A stretch of 64,000 nt of DNA from Allobosea sp. (lineage in GTDB: Bacteria; Pseudomonadota; Alphaproteobacteria; Rhizobiales; Beijerinckiaceae), in the NCBI RefSeq assembly GCF_017308075.1, contig NZ_JAFKFX010000028.1, positions 124,001-188,000 on the forward strand, given 5' to 3'. The notes beneath the pieces are model-generated. The model was not told the DNA's origin. It did no database searches and saw nothing but the letters and a program-made list of their open reading frames with translations. The number at the start of each line of letters is the position of its first letter. The stretch's first letter is position 1. This document shows, piece after piece, positions 43,142 through 51,751 of this stretch. The position numbers and the translations under genes were made by a program.

Positions 43142-43732
43142 GTGAAGATCGCAGATCATGACCACGAAAGCGCCGCGCTTCATCAGAACATGACGCGCCG
43201 GACATTTGGCGGATTGTTCACGGCTCTGCCTCTTCTGGCTTCCGTGCCGGCGCTGGCGCAGACCGATCAGGCCGCCACTAATATTCTGCGCTCCCTCGCG
43301 CCCCATGACCGCAGCCCCGGCCGGCGCAGCGCACCGGTGACCCGTCGCATCCGTACCCGCTCCTACGGCGAGGTCGAGATCGATCTGAGCCGTCGCGTCG
43401 AGGTCACGGTGTTCTTCGCCAATAATTCCGCTGCCCTGCGCCCGGGCGCGCAGCAGGCGCTGTCGCGTCTTGCGGTGGCGCTGCGCGATCCGATCTTGGC
43501 CGATCAGCGCTTCCTGATCGCCGGGCATACCAGCCAGGACGGCGATTACGACCACAATGTCGCCTTGTCCCAGGATCGCGCGGCCTCGGTCCGCAACTGG
43601 CTGATGGGCTATGGCGGCGTCGACGGCGGCCGCTTGCAGCCGCACGGCTTCGGCCCGGACATGCTGCGCAATCCGCGCAACCCCTATTCGCCGGTCAATC
43701 GCCGGGTGGAAATCATCGCCATCACCGGCTGA
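43142..43732 (+). CDS. OmpA-family peptidoglycan-binding protein
   Basis: About 196 residues. A twin-arginine-like signal (MTRRTFGGLFTALPLLASVP, then ALAQ) is preceded by a short N-extension. The C-terminal OmpA domain is well formed: VFFANNSAALRPGAQQALSR, AGHTSQDGDYDHNVALSQDR, ASVRNWLM and NRRVEI, with the Asp and Arg expected to grip diaminopimelate in peptidoglycan. The GTG at 43142 is chosen for its GGGGGAA site; an ATG at 43190 is the alternative. It heads an operon with the next gene. Confidence 0.88.
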   Translation: MKIADHDHESAALHQNMTRRTFGGLFTALPLLASVPALAQTDQAATNILRSLAPHDRSPGRRSAPVTRRIRTRSYGEVEIDLSRRVEVTVFFANNSAALRPGAQQALSRLAVALRDPILADQRFLIAGHTSQDGDYDHNVALSQDRAASVRNWLMGYGGVDGGRLQPHGFGPDMLRNPRNPYSPVNRRVEIIAITG

Positions 43733-43782
43733 TCTGCCGGTCGCCTTCTCGCTTCAACCGCCTGCCTCCAGGGGTAACCACC

Positions 43783-44706
43783 ATGGCCTTCTTCAAGCGT
43801 CTCATGCTCGGCCTCGCTCTGCTGCTCTCATGCGCAGCCGCCGCCAGCGCCCAGTCGACCAACTCCCGCATCAATCTGCTGGTGATGTCGGATGATGCCG
43901 ATCCCGATACGGTTCCGCGCAATAACCGCATCTTCAACCGGGTGCAGCTCCAGCTCTCGGAATATCTGAACACCCGCGGCTTCCAGGTCTATGACGAGAC
44001 CAGCCTGGCCCTCGGCATCACGCCGACCGGCCGTGTCCGCCGCCGCGACGCCGAGCTGATCGAGATCGCGCGGGCGGTCTCGACGCCGATCGACGCCATG
44101 GTCGTCTATCAGATCTACGCTTCGGCGCGCCGTGCGGGCGCCGCCGACATCCGCTTCCCCGAGATCCGCATCGCCGGCCGCGTGCTGAACGTGCGCAGCG
44201 GCCAGTTCATCGCGGCCTTCGAGGTCGGCGGCTTCCAGCTGCCGGCGCTGCCCAATCCTTGCGGCGCCGAATGCCTGCTCGAAACCGTCGGCACCCATTC
44301 TCGCGTTCTGGCGACCGATCTCGGCGCCGCGATCGCGCAGAAGCTCGAAGGCTTCGCCCGCCAGCCCGGCATTGCCGGCGGTGGCAAGGACGGTGTCGGC
44401 AGTGGCGTCGCCGTGGCCCAGGGCGATGGCTGCGCCAATCTCCCGACCGATTTCGAGATCCAGCTGCGCGAGTTCACCGCTTCGGAAGTCGACCGGATCG
44501 AGAGCGAGTTCGTGCGCTGGGGGTGCTATCGCAGCCACCGCACCGTGCGGATGACCGGCAACTCGGCCGATTTCTTCTACAGCACCTCGTCGGACTCGGC
44601 CCGCCTGACCCGCAATTTCCGCCTGATGATGGAGCTGGTCGGTCTCAACGGGCAGATCACTTTCGCCGGTAATCGCCTGATCGTCAGCAAGGTTGCGACC
44701 CGCTGA
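43783..44706 (+). CDS. Exported protein of unknown function, CsgG/TolB-N-like first half
   Basis: 307 residues with a signal peptide (LMLGLALLLSCAAAASAQ). The first half (RIFNRVQLQLSEYLNTRGF, AVSTPIDAMVVYQIYAS, IRIAGRVLNVRSGQFIAAFE) resembles CsgG/FlgT-type envelope assembly domains by pattern only. The second half (FEIQLREFTASEVDRIESEF, FRLMMELVGLNGQITFAG) is unrecognised. It follows the OmpA-type gene by 50 bases and ends before an intrinsic terminator, so the two form one unit. A periplasmic or outer-membrane scaffold role is inferred. Confidence 0.78.
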   Translation: MAFFKRLMLGLALLLSCAAAASAQSTNSRINLLVMSDDADPDTVPRNNRIFNRVQLQLSEYLNTRGFQVYDETSLALGITPTGRVRRRDAELIEIARAVSTPIDAMVVYQIYASARRAGAADIRFPEIRIAGRVLNVRSGQFIAAFEVGGFQLPALPNPCGAECLLETVGTHSRVLATDLGAAIAQKLEGFARQPGIAGGGKDGVGSGVAVAQGDGCANLPTDFEIQLREFTASEVDRIESEFVRWGCYRSHRTVRMTGNSADFFYSTSSDSARLTRNFRLMMELVGLNGQITFAGNRLIVSKVATR

Positions 44707-44762
44707 CGATACCAGATGCCGGGGCCGGTTAACCCTTAATACCGGCCTGCCTCTACGAAAAT

Positions 44763-44800
44763 GCCACCCGGTCGACACGGGCCGGGTGGCTTGTTATTTT
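44763..44800 (+). terminator. Rho-independent terminator
   Basis: GCCACCCGG (44763-44771) and CCGGGTGGC (44782-44790) form a 9-base stem followed by TTGTTATTTT. This is the cleanest intrinsic terminator in the window. It ends the two-gene OmpA unit and separates it from the next operon. Confidence 0.9.
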
Positions 44801-44873
44801 AATTATGGCAGAAGTTTGCATTGCGGGCGGCGCAGGCGGAAGGGCTGGTTTCCGTTCCTCGCGATCGTGCCTG

Positions 44874-46451
44874 ATGCTTGATGCGGGCAATTGGCAAATG
44901 GATTGGGGTATTGACCCGGCTCGGGTCGCGGAGATCGGCACGATCGCCTCTTCGCGCCGCTTCTCCGCCCGGGATACAGAGAAATTCGTCCTGGCGATCA
45001 CCGGCGGCGGCTCGGAGAACGCCGATCTGCCGCTCTGGGACATGCTCCAGGTTCTTTTCGCGCTGGGAGCGCTGACGGCCGGGCCACGCATGTCGGCGCG
45101 CGATGCCGCCATCGCCTGCCTGCTGGACGAGACCGGGATACTGCTCCGGCCGCTGCGGCAGGAACAGCGCGTCAGCACGGCGCTGGCCGGAGCCTCGATC
45201 GAGGCCTTCGCGACCGAGGTCACCCTGTCATACGGCGCCGGCAAGACCCGCTCCTTTTCCTGGAGCCGGATCAGGCGGGCGCTCGGCCTGGCCGATTTCC
45301 TGTTCGCAGCGGAGGCGGATGAGCGCTCCGAAGGCGGCCTGGCCGCCCTGCGCAACGCGCTCGACGCGATCTTCGCCCTGCCCGTCTTCGATGAGGACGG
45401 GCTGAAACGGGCGGTGCAGGAGCCGGCCCGCTTCATGCGCGCCTGGCGCCGGCGGCATTTGCCGTTGCTCGCCTTCGCCGATCTGATCCGTCAGCGCGAG
45501 GCCTTCCTTAATGCCAGCGGCCGGCGCGAGCGTCAGCGCGAGTTCGATCCCGACGATCTCGTTTCGCTCTGGAGCTTCGCCCTGCTGCATGGCGAGACCT
45601 GGAGCTTTGCCCGCTTCGCCGAGCGCTTCAGCGCGCTGATGCGCGAGGAGCGCTCCAGTGTCGGCCGGCGCGATTTCATGGCTCCGGCCTCGATGGATGC
45701 GCTGATGGCGCGGCAGCCTTCGGAGAACCCGGAGGAGGCGCTGATCGCCTGGCTTGATCAGCAGGCGCTGATTGGTGAGCTCGAGCCCGAGGATCTCGAC
45801 GAGGAGGCCGATGACGAGCCCGAGGGGGAGGACGAGGACGGGGAGGTGCGCGAGCGGGTCTACGCCGCGCTGATGCGCCTGCCGGCCGATCCGAAATTCC
45901 TCAACAAGGAGGAACGCGAATCCATCGGCCGGGCCATTGCGCTCCTGCCGATCGCGCATGAGCAGCCGCTGACCTTGGCGCGCTCGCGGGCGGTTGCGCC
46001 CTGGGAGAACCGGCTGGTCGAAGCCAGCCGCCGTGTCGCCGGCTCCAATCGCGGGCAGGTCGACCAGAGCCCAGAGCCCTTCGACTATCCCGGTATCGCC
46101 GGGGCGCTGGCGGCATTGGGCAAGCGCTTCGACGAACTTCTGCTGATCGGCGTCGCGCTCGATGCGCTGGAGGGCCCGGCCGGCGCCTCGGTGAGAGCCG
46201 AGGGACAGAAGGTGCTGCGGCGCTGGCGCCATGATCGCGCCAGTTTCCGCATCGACGATGCGAAACTGGCGCTGACCTTCGCAAGGCATGGTGGAGCACT
46301 GAGAACCGTGGCGGGAGCCCTGCAGCGGATCATCAGGCAACAAAGGCGCTTCGGCGAGACGGTCGACCTGGCTGCCCAGGCCGCGCTCGACGAGGCGCGC
46401 TTCACCGAAGTGTTTTCGCAGCGCTATCAAGGGCGGTTGAAACGGCCATGA
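44874..46451 (+). CDS. Unrecognised cytosolic protein with an acidic linker
   Basis: About 525 residues with no signal peptide or membrane segment. I do not recognise the family. It is mostly helical with many Arg/Glu pairs (MRAWRRRHLPLLAFADLIRQ, WSFARFAERFSALMREE). Around the middle is a highly acidic run, EPEDLDEEADDEPEGEDEDG. An ATG at 44805 is in frame but lies four bases after the terminator and lacks a ribosome-binding site; I prefer 44874, and 44898 is also possible. It overlaps the next gene by four bases. Confidence 0.75.
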   Translation: MLDAGNWQMDWGIDPARVAEIGTIASSRRFSARDTEKFVLAITGGGSENADLPLWDMLQVLFALGALTAGPRMSARDAAIACLLDETGILLRPLRQEQRVSTALAGASIEAFATEVTLSYGAGKTRSFSWSRIRRALGLADFLFAAEADERSEGGLAALRNALDAIFALPVFDEDGLKRAVQEPARFMRAWRRRHLPLLAFADLIRQREAFLNASGRRERQREFDPDDLVSLWSFALLHGETWSFARFAERFSALMREERSSVGRRDFMAPASMDALMARQPSENPEEALIAWLDQQALIGELEPEDLDEEADDEPEGEDEDGEVRERVYAALMRLPADPKFLNKEERESIGRAIALLPIAHEQPLTLARSRAVAPWENRLVEASRRVAGSNRGQVDQSPEPFDYPGIAGALAALGKRFDELLLIGVALDALEGPAGASVRAEGQKVLRRWRHDRASFRIDDAKLALTFARHGGALRTVAGALQRIIRQQRRFGETVDLAAQAALDEARFTEVFSQRYQGRLKRP

Positions 46452-47005
46452 CAGATTTCGCTACCCAGGCTCCGATCGAGGATGATCCGCTGATCGGCCG
46501 TGCGACCGCCCGGTTGGTCCTGGCCGCGCTGGCCAGCACCGAGGCCGAGGAGACTGCGGCTGCGAGCATCAGCCGTGCCGATCTCTGGGCTCATGCCCGC
46601 CGGGTCAAGGGCGATCCCGTCAATTTCGCCGCCGAGCGCGCCATCCGCACCGATCCCGAGGCGGCAAGGCTCTATCGCCGCCTGCTCTCCTTCCAGGCGG
46701 TGGCGCGTAGCGAACTGGCCGCTGCCGCCTATGACAGCAGCGCGACCCACCGGCGCATCGGCTCCTTCGAACTCGACGTGATCGAGGAGGACGATGCCCC
46801 GCCGGCGCTCGTCATCCAGTGCCTGTCGGACTCGGTGCCGGCTCCGACCATGATCGAGGTGGTCTCGATCGAGGGTGTCGTCCGTCTGGCTTTGCCGGCG
46901 CCGGTCGACAAACACATCGTCATCGACCTGCCGCGCCAGGACGCCGAGCGCGATCTGCTGCGATTGATGCTCGCCAACCCGCTCGCGGGCGTTTATCTGC
47001 TGTAA
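46448..47005 (+). CDS. Unrecognised 185-residue cytosolic protein
   Basis: 185 residues, no signal peptide, no membrane segment and no motif known to me. The first half is helical (GRATARLVLAALASTEAEE, ARLYRRLLSFQAVARSELAA). The second half alternates beta strands (IGSFELDVIEEDD, ALVIQCLSDS, RLALPAPVDKHIVIDLP). It overlaps the preceding gene by ATGA and precedes the membrane-anchored protein gene, so all three likely act together. Confidence 0.75.
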   Translation: MTDFATQAPIEDDPLIGRATARLVLAALASTEAEETAAASISRADLWAHARRVKGDPVNFAAERAIRTDPEAARLYRRLLSFQAVARSELAAAAYDSSATHRRIGSFELDVIEEDDAPPALVIQCLSDSVPAPTMIEVVSIEGVVRLALPAPVDKHIVIDLPRQDAERDLLRLMLANPLAGVYLL

Positions 47006-47080
47006 CGTCAAGCAGGTGCCGCGAGAGGCGGCGGGTTTAGGCTTGGCTTCCGGTACGGCAGCGTCTGGCGAGAGAGGGAA

Positions 47081-48556
47081 ATGGCTTCAGGAGATCAGAA
47101 CGTCAGGCGTTCCGGCGTCTTCGTCGTCGTGCCCACCACCGACCAGCCCATCATCCTGAAGAAGCTTGCCTGGTCGGCGCGCGTGCCGGTCTCGCGGGTC
47201 GTGCTCGCGACCGAGAGTTCCGAGGTCTGCGAGCCCTGGAGCACGCAGTACAGCAATCTCCTGCGCCCCGGGGAGCCGCTGCGCCAGATTCTCGGCCTGC
47301 CGGATGGCGGCAGCTATCGTCTCGCCGCGTCCGGCGCGATCGACCAGGGCAAGAGCTGGATGGTTCCGACGCTGGCCGCGCATTGCGCGCTCGCCCATGG
47401 CGAGGCGGTGACGCACAAGGCCGCCGAAGCCAGGCTGCTGATCTGGGGCACCGGCGCGATCGACCTGTCCGTCGCCGACACCGCCGCGGAGGCGCGCGTC
47501 ACCCAGCAGGAATACCATCTCACCACGAAGATCGACCGCTCGCGCCATCTCTTCGCCGAGGCCGAGCATGGCGCGGTCCCGGTGCTGGCCTTGGTGCCGC
47601 ATGGCGACGAGGCCGAGCGCGCGGCCGGCATTCTCGGCAAGATCCTCGGCAATCAGCCGCATCACATCGCCATCGTCGCTTCGCTCGCCGACATCGTGGC
47701 GCCGATCGAACTCTATCTGCGCTCCGGCTCCTTCCAGCCGCAGGCGGTGGCGCCGGAGCCGGCGCAGCCTGCCGCCCCGGTCTCGGCCTCGATGGCGCTG
47801 AAGCCGTTCGAACCCGCGCCGGCGAAGCAGCCGCCACAGCCTGCTTCTGCCGCCGAGCCTGCTGGTCAGGCAGCCCCGCAATCACGCCCGGCCGCCGAGG
47901 CGCCCATCAACACCTCCGAGCCGGCAGCCGCGCCGTTCTCCCGGGGCTCGGTGCTGGGTGAGAAGCCGTCGCGTTCCTCCTCTTCGCGGCTGCCGCTGGT
48001 CGCGGCGGCCGTGGTCCTGCTCGCCGGTGGTGCCGGTGCGGCCTGGTATGCGCTGCGCGACCCTGGCGCTCGTGGGCCCGACCAGGCCCCGCCGTCGCTG
48101 ACGCTTTCCACGCCTCCGGCCGGACCGAGTGGCCAGGCCGGATCGAGCCAGCCCCAGACGGGGCCGCAAGGTTCGGCACCGCAGGGTTCGGTGCCTGCGG
48201 CGGTAGCCTCCGGTCCGGCGCTGGCGCGGCTGGTCATGCTGTCACCGCCGGCCGGCAGCAGCTGCGATGCGCAGGTCTACGAGCTGACCCCGCGCTACAG
48301 CGAGTCGGCGATTGATGTCGCGGAGGCAACCAGCCTCCAGATCGACGCACAGGAGATCTGCGGACTGGCGCTTGAGCCGGTCGCGCCGGCCAAGGGCAAG
48401 TTCCAGCCCGGGACCGGGCCTGCGGTCGTCGCTTCGAAGTCGAGCGCCACCCGCCTCGTGTTCAACCCCACGGCGATCCGCAGCGGCATCACGGCCTTCC
48501 CGGTCATCCGGATCGAGGAACCGAAGCCGCTCTCGATCGAGATCAAGCGCCGCTGA
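47081..48556 (+). CDS. Single-pass membrane protein with Pro/Ala-rich linker
   Basis: 491 residues in a bitopic layout. Residues 1-215 form a soluble cytoplasmic domain (FVVVPTTDQPIILKKLAWSA, IWGTGAIDLSVADTAAE). Residues 220-300 are a Pro/Ala linker. One membrane helix lies at about 304-324 (LPLVAAAVVLLAGGAGAAWY), and a periplasmic C-terminal domain with two cysteines follows. The family is not recognised. The shape suits a connector between cytosolic and cell-wall components, like TonB or SPOR-type proteins. GAGAGAGGGAA precedes the ATG. It converges with the SEDS gene. Confidence 0.8.
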   Translation: MASGDQNVRRSGVFVVVPTTDQPIILKKLAWSARVPVSRVVLATESSEVCEPWSTQYSNLLRPGEPLRQILGLPDGGSYRLAASGAIDQGKSWMVPTLAAHCALAHGEAVTHKAAEARLLIWGTGAIDLSVADTAAEARVTQQEYHLTTKIDRSRHLFAEAEHGAVPVLALVPHGDEAERAAGILGKILGNQPHHIAIVASLADIVAPIELYLRSGSFQPQAVAPEPAQPAAPVSASMALKPFEPAPAKQPPQPASAAEPAGQAAPQSRPAAEAPINTSEPAAAPFSRGSVLGEKPSRSSSSRLPLVAAAVVLLAGGAGAAWYALRDPGARGPDQAPPSLTLSTPPAGPSGQAGSSQPQTGPQGSAPQGSVPAAVASGPALARLVMLSPPAGSSCDAQVYELTPRYSESAIDVAEATSLQIDAQEICGLALEPVAPAKGKFQPGTGPAVVASKSSATRLVFNPTAIRSGITAFPVIRIEEPKPLSIEIKRR

Positions 48557-48576
48557 GCGGGTTCGAGCCGCGATGC

Positions 48577-48595
48577 CCCGGGCCTCCGGCCCGGG
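48577..48595. terminator. Hairpin between convergent operons
   Basis: CCCGGGCC, a TCC loop and GGCCCGGG form a perfect 8-base stem 20 bases after the stop of the membrane-protein gene. It lacks a U-run on either strand. It is the only structure in the 156-base convergent gap, so it may act as a weak or Rho-assisted end for both transcripts. Confidence 0.4.
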
Positions 48596-48712
48596 TCGCG
48601 TAACCTGCACCGCCTGAGCGCTGCCGGTCACCTTCCGTCTTCCCAAAGATCCCTGTCCTGAATCCCTGCCACGGCCATCCTGCTCCCGCCCGGGCGATGG
48701 CGCAGGGGGCGT

Positions 48713-51700
48713 TTACAGGCCCGCCCGCGTCAGCCCGCGCCACAGCCCCCAGGGCGGCGGGTCGCTGGTCGGGGAGAGCTGGCGGATCGCGGCCAGGCGC
48801 CCGGCGATCAGCGCGATCGCGATCGAGGGCAGCGCCATCAGCATGTGATGCGAAGTCGCTGCCGCGATGAAGGTCATCGGCTGGCCCATCACCGGCAGCA
48901 GGCCGAGCGCATTGCCCCAGGAAATGCTCCAGTGCAGCGCAAAGATGGTGACGATGCCGACCAGCACGATCGCCATGCCCTTGTTCGCGCCCTCCTGGGC
49001 CGAGCCCATGGCGCGCTCGCGCATCAGCCCGACGGCGAGCGCCAGCAGGCCGAAGACGGTGACGACCTGCGCGGCGAGTAGCGCGAGGCCGGCCGGCAGC
49101 CCGAAACGGACCATCAGGAAGGTGGCGATGAAGTCGTTCTGCACCACCGGCACGCGCACGAGATCGCTGACGGTGAAGCGGCTCGCCGTTTCGTCCTCGA
49201 TCTCGCTCTTGCGCTCGGCGATCGGCGTCGCGCGCGCACCGGGCAGCATGGCGCAGAGCGAGACCGGCGAGGGCGGCAGTTCGTCGAGGGCCCGGCGGAC
49301 TTCCGGTGGCGTCTTGTCGAGCCCGAGATCGAGTCTCGCCAGCGTGCAGGGCATTTCGGCGAGCGCCACCTTGGATTGCAGCAGCTGGAAGCCGAGATCG
49401 CGGTGCATCACGTCGGGATTGCGGACCTCGCCGGTGGCGGCGCCGCGCAGCCTGGCATGGTCGAGATCATACCAGGTCAGGAGCCGTTCGGCCGGGACAC
49501 GGAAGGCACCGCCGCGTGCCTTCTCGAGCACGTCGATCGCGGCGATGCGTTCCTTCGGCAGGTTCCATTGCCCGGAAATCGCATAGGTGACGAGGCCGGG
49601 GAAGGCATAGATCAAGGCGGCATTGATGCCGAGCAGGATCACCAGCACCAGCGCCAGCACGCCGCCGCGCGGCCAGCCGAGCTTGCGGACCTTGCGCTGC
49701 GGCGCATCGGCCCGGCGCAGGAAGACGCGGGTGATCTCGAACAGACGCTTCAGCGTGCTCGGCAGCAGGAAGGCGAAGGCCAGCACCACCGTGGTGATGA
49801 TGATGATCAGCGCCGGCGAGTAGTCGCTCTTCAGGAACGGGATCGCCGTCAGGAACAGGATGAAGACCAGGACCGTCGCCAGGCTGACGCCGAGCCAGGA
49901 GATGTAGTGGCGCTGGTTGTAGAAGAAGTCGATCCGCGAGAAGCCGAGGAAGATATGCGCCAGCACCAGCACGAGCGCGATCTTGCCGAGCTCGACCGGC
50001 TGGAAGCCGGCGACGCCGGTCTCGGTGCCGAGCACGCCCCAGGCGATGAAGGCGACGAGGATCAGCACGGCGGGGATGGCGCGCAGCAGCTGGTCCTTGA
50101 AGCCGACGCCCATGAAGAAGGAGCGCGGCAGGGCGGCGATGGAACGCTGCGGCTGCAGGGCGACCACCACCGCGACGACCGGGATCAGATCGAAGAACAA
50201 GAGCTTGTTCTTCTCGGCATGGATGGTGAAGTCGGTCTTCTCGGCGTCGATGCCGAGCGCCAGCAGGGTCAGGCTGCCGAGGCAGCACAGGCCGAGCAGG
50301 CCGAGCCAGGCGACGCGCATCGGCGTGGTGAAGCGCGGCCCGACCATCAGCAGCAGGCAGGCGATGGCATAGGCCAGGATGGTGGCGTGCAGCGCGCCTT
50401 CATAGGAGATCGAGGCGCCGCCGAGCCGCGACAGTTCAGGCGCCAGCACCAGCATCGTCGTCGCGGTGATGAAAGCGGTGGAGCCGAGCGCGCCGACCAG
50501 CCTGACCAGAATGGCGCTGCGCCGGAAGGCACTGGCCTGATGCATCGCCGACAGGATGCCGAAGATGGCGAGGCCGAGCGTCAGCAGCAGGCGAACGATT
50601 CGCTCGACGCCGTTGAGCGAGCTGAGCGGGTTGCCGAGCTCCGCCCCGGACATCGGCTGGCGCGGCGGCGTGATCACCGGCCGCACGCTCTCCGTCGTCG
50701 AGGCTGCGCGCAACTGCTCGGCTTCGGCCGGATCGAAGCGGTGGGTCTTGCTGAGCGGGGTCAGCCGCAGCGGCAGGCGGCCGCCGACGTCATCGCCGAT
50801 CTCGACCGCATAGCGGGTGCGACCGATGATCAGATGGCTGAGGCGGGCGGGCCCGTCCGGATCGAGCTCCCAGGCGATGTCGCCGAAATCGGTGACACGC
50901 TGATTGCCGCGCGCGAAGACCACCGGCGGGCGTGGCGCATCGACGGCATCGCCCGGCGCCAGAAAGAAGCCGCCGCCGCGCGCCACGATGGTCAGCGCCT
51001 TGAAGGGCAGGGCGCCAGCGGCGACATGGGCTTCGTCCCTGACCGAGCAGGTCAGGCGTCCGCCGATCTGGGCGATGCGATCCTCGCCGCGCTCGTCGGT
51101 GGCGATCAGTCCGGTCACGACTTCGCGGATGCGGTCGGCCGCGCCGCGCGGCTGGCAGACCGGCAGGGCATTGCCGTCGAGCCGTAGCGCCGTGACCGGG
51201 CCAGTGCGCTGCACCGTCAGCTTGCGGCCGGGGCCGGGCTTGCCGGCCTCGGTCAGGGTTAGGTGCAGATTGCCCGGGCTGGCCTCGTCGACGGCGATCG
51301 TCAGCGCGCCGGCGGCGATGCGGTCGCCGGGCTGGAAGCGCCAGCGCGCCGAGAAGCTGCCCGAGCCGTTGGCGTAGTCGAGCCAGAGCCGCCGGCTGTT
51401 GGCGACGTTGCGGATGTTGACCCGTCCGTCGGGGAGGCGGGTGAAGGCGACATGGCGCGTTTCGGCGGAGTCGAAGCGCTGCGGCTGCAGCAATTCGCGC
51501 CGGCCGATCGCGACGGTCTCGCCGCGCGCCAGGGCCAGGTCGAGCCGCTCCAGGCTGACCACCGGTCGCGCCGTCTCGATTAGATAGCTCGTATTGTGCC
51601 ACCAGAAGCCGAGCAGGGCGAGGCAGGCGGCGAGCAGGACGAGCCCGGTCACCGCGCCTCCGGTCGAGCCGAGGCGGATGCGCGGCAGGCGGAAGGGGCG

Positions 51701-51751
51701 GAGTTGGAGCCAGCGGCCGAGGAGCTGGCGCAGCGCGGTCGTTTCGCTCAC
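48713..51751 (-). CDS. Atypical SEDS-family (FtsW/RodA-type) glycosyltransferase with large N-terminal domain
   Basis: 1012 residues, more than twice a normal FtsW or RodA. One membrane helix (about 32-50) is followed by a roughly 330-residue beta-rich, probably periplasmic region. From about residue 385 there are ten or more membrane helices with SEDS marks: FQPVELGKIALVLVLAHIF near 575 and GLLPVMGQPMTFIAAATSHH near 955, which matches the GLLPVTGxPLPF(I/V)SxGG region of FtsW. It would polymerise lipid II. The GTG start overlaps the PBP stop (GTGA). It is clearly not the housekeeping division copy. Confidence 0.85.
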   Translation of the reverse strand: MSETTALRQLLGRWLQLRPFRLPRIRLGSTGGAVTGLVLLAACLALLGFWWHNTSYLIETARPVVSLERLDLALARGETVAIGRRELLQPQRFDSAETRHVAFTRLPDGRVNIRNVANSRRLWLDYANGSGSFSARWRFQPGDRIAAGALTIAVDEASPGNLHLTLTEAGKPGPGRKLTVQRTGPVTALRLDGNALPVCQPRGAADRIREVVTGLIATDERGEDRIAQIGGRLTCSVRDEAHVAAGALPFKALTIVARGGGFFLAPGDAVDAPRPPVVFARGNQRVTDFGDIAWELDPDGPARLSHLIIGRTRYAVEIGDDVGGRLPLRLTPLSKTHRFDPAEAEQLRAASTTESVRPVITPPRQPMSGAELGNPLSSLNGVERIVRLLLTLGLAIFGILSAMHQASAFRRSAILVRLVGALGSTAFITATTMLVLAPELSRLGGASISYEGALHATILAYAIACLLLMVGPRFTTPMRVAWLGLLGLCCLGSLTLLALGIDAEKTDFTIHAEKNKLLFFDLIPVVAVVVALQPQRSIAALPRSFFMGVGFKDQLLRAIPAVLILVAFIAWGVLGTETGVAGFQPVELGKIALVLVLAHIFLGFSRIDFFYNQRHYISWLGVSLATVLVFILFLTAIPFLKSDYSPALIIIITTVVLAFAFLLPSTLKRLFEITRVFLRRADAPQRKVRKLGWPRGGVLALVLVILLGINAALIYAFPGLVTYAISGQWNLPKERIAAIDVLEKARGGAFRVPAERLLTWYDLDHARLRGAATGEVRNPDVMHRDLGFQLLQSKVALAEMPCTLARLDLGLDKTPPEVRRALDELPPSPVSLCAMLPGARATPIAERKSEIEDETASRFTVSDLVRVPVVQNDFIATFLMVRFGLPAGLALLAAQVVTVFGLLALAVGLMRERAMGSAQEGANKGMAIVLVGIVTIFALHWSISWGNALGLLPVMGQPMTFIAAATSHHMLMALPSIAIALIAGRLAAIRQLSPTSDPPPWGLWRGLTRAGL

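Noticed and set aside
48560-48575. tRNA T-arm-like GGGTTCGAGCC
   Set aside because: No acceptor, D or anticodon arms can be built around it; the upstream bases are the end of a protein-coding gene.
48713-51751. Housekeeping division FtsW or elongation RodA
   Set aside because: The protein is over twice the normal length, has a long exported insertion, and is not in a dcw or mreBCD-rodA context.
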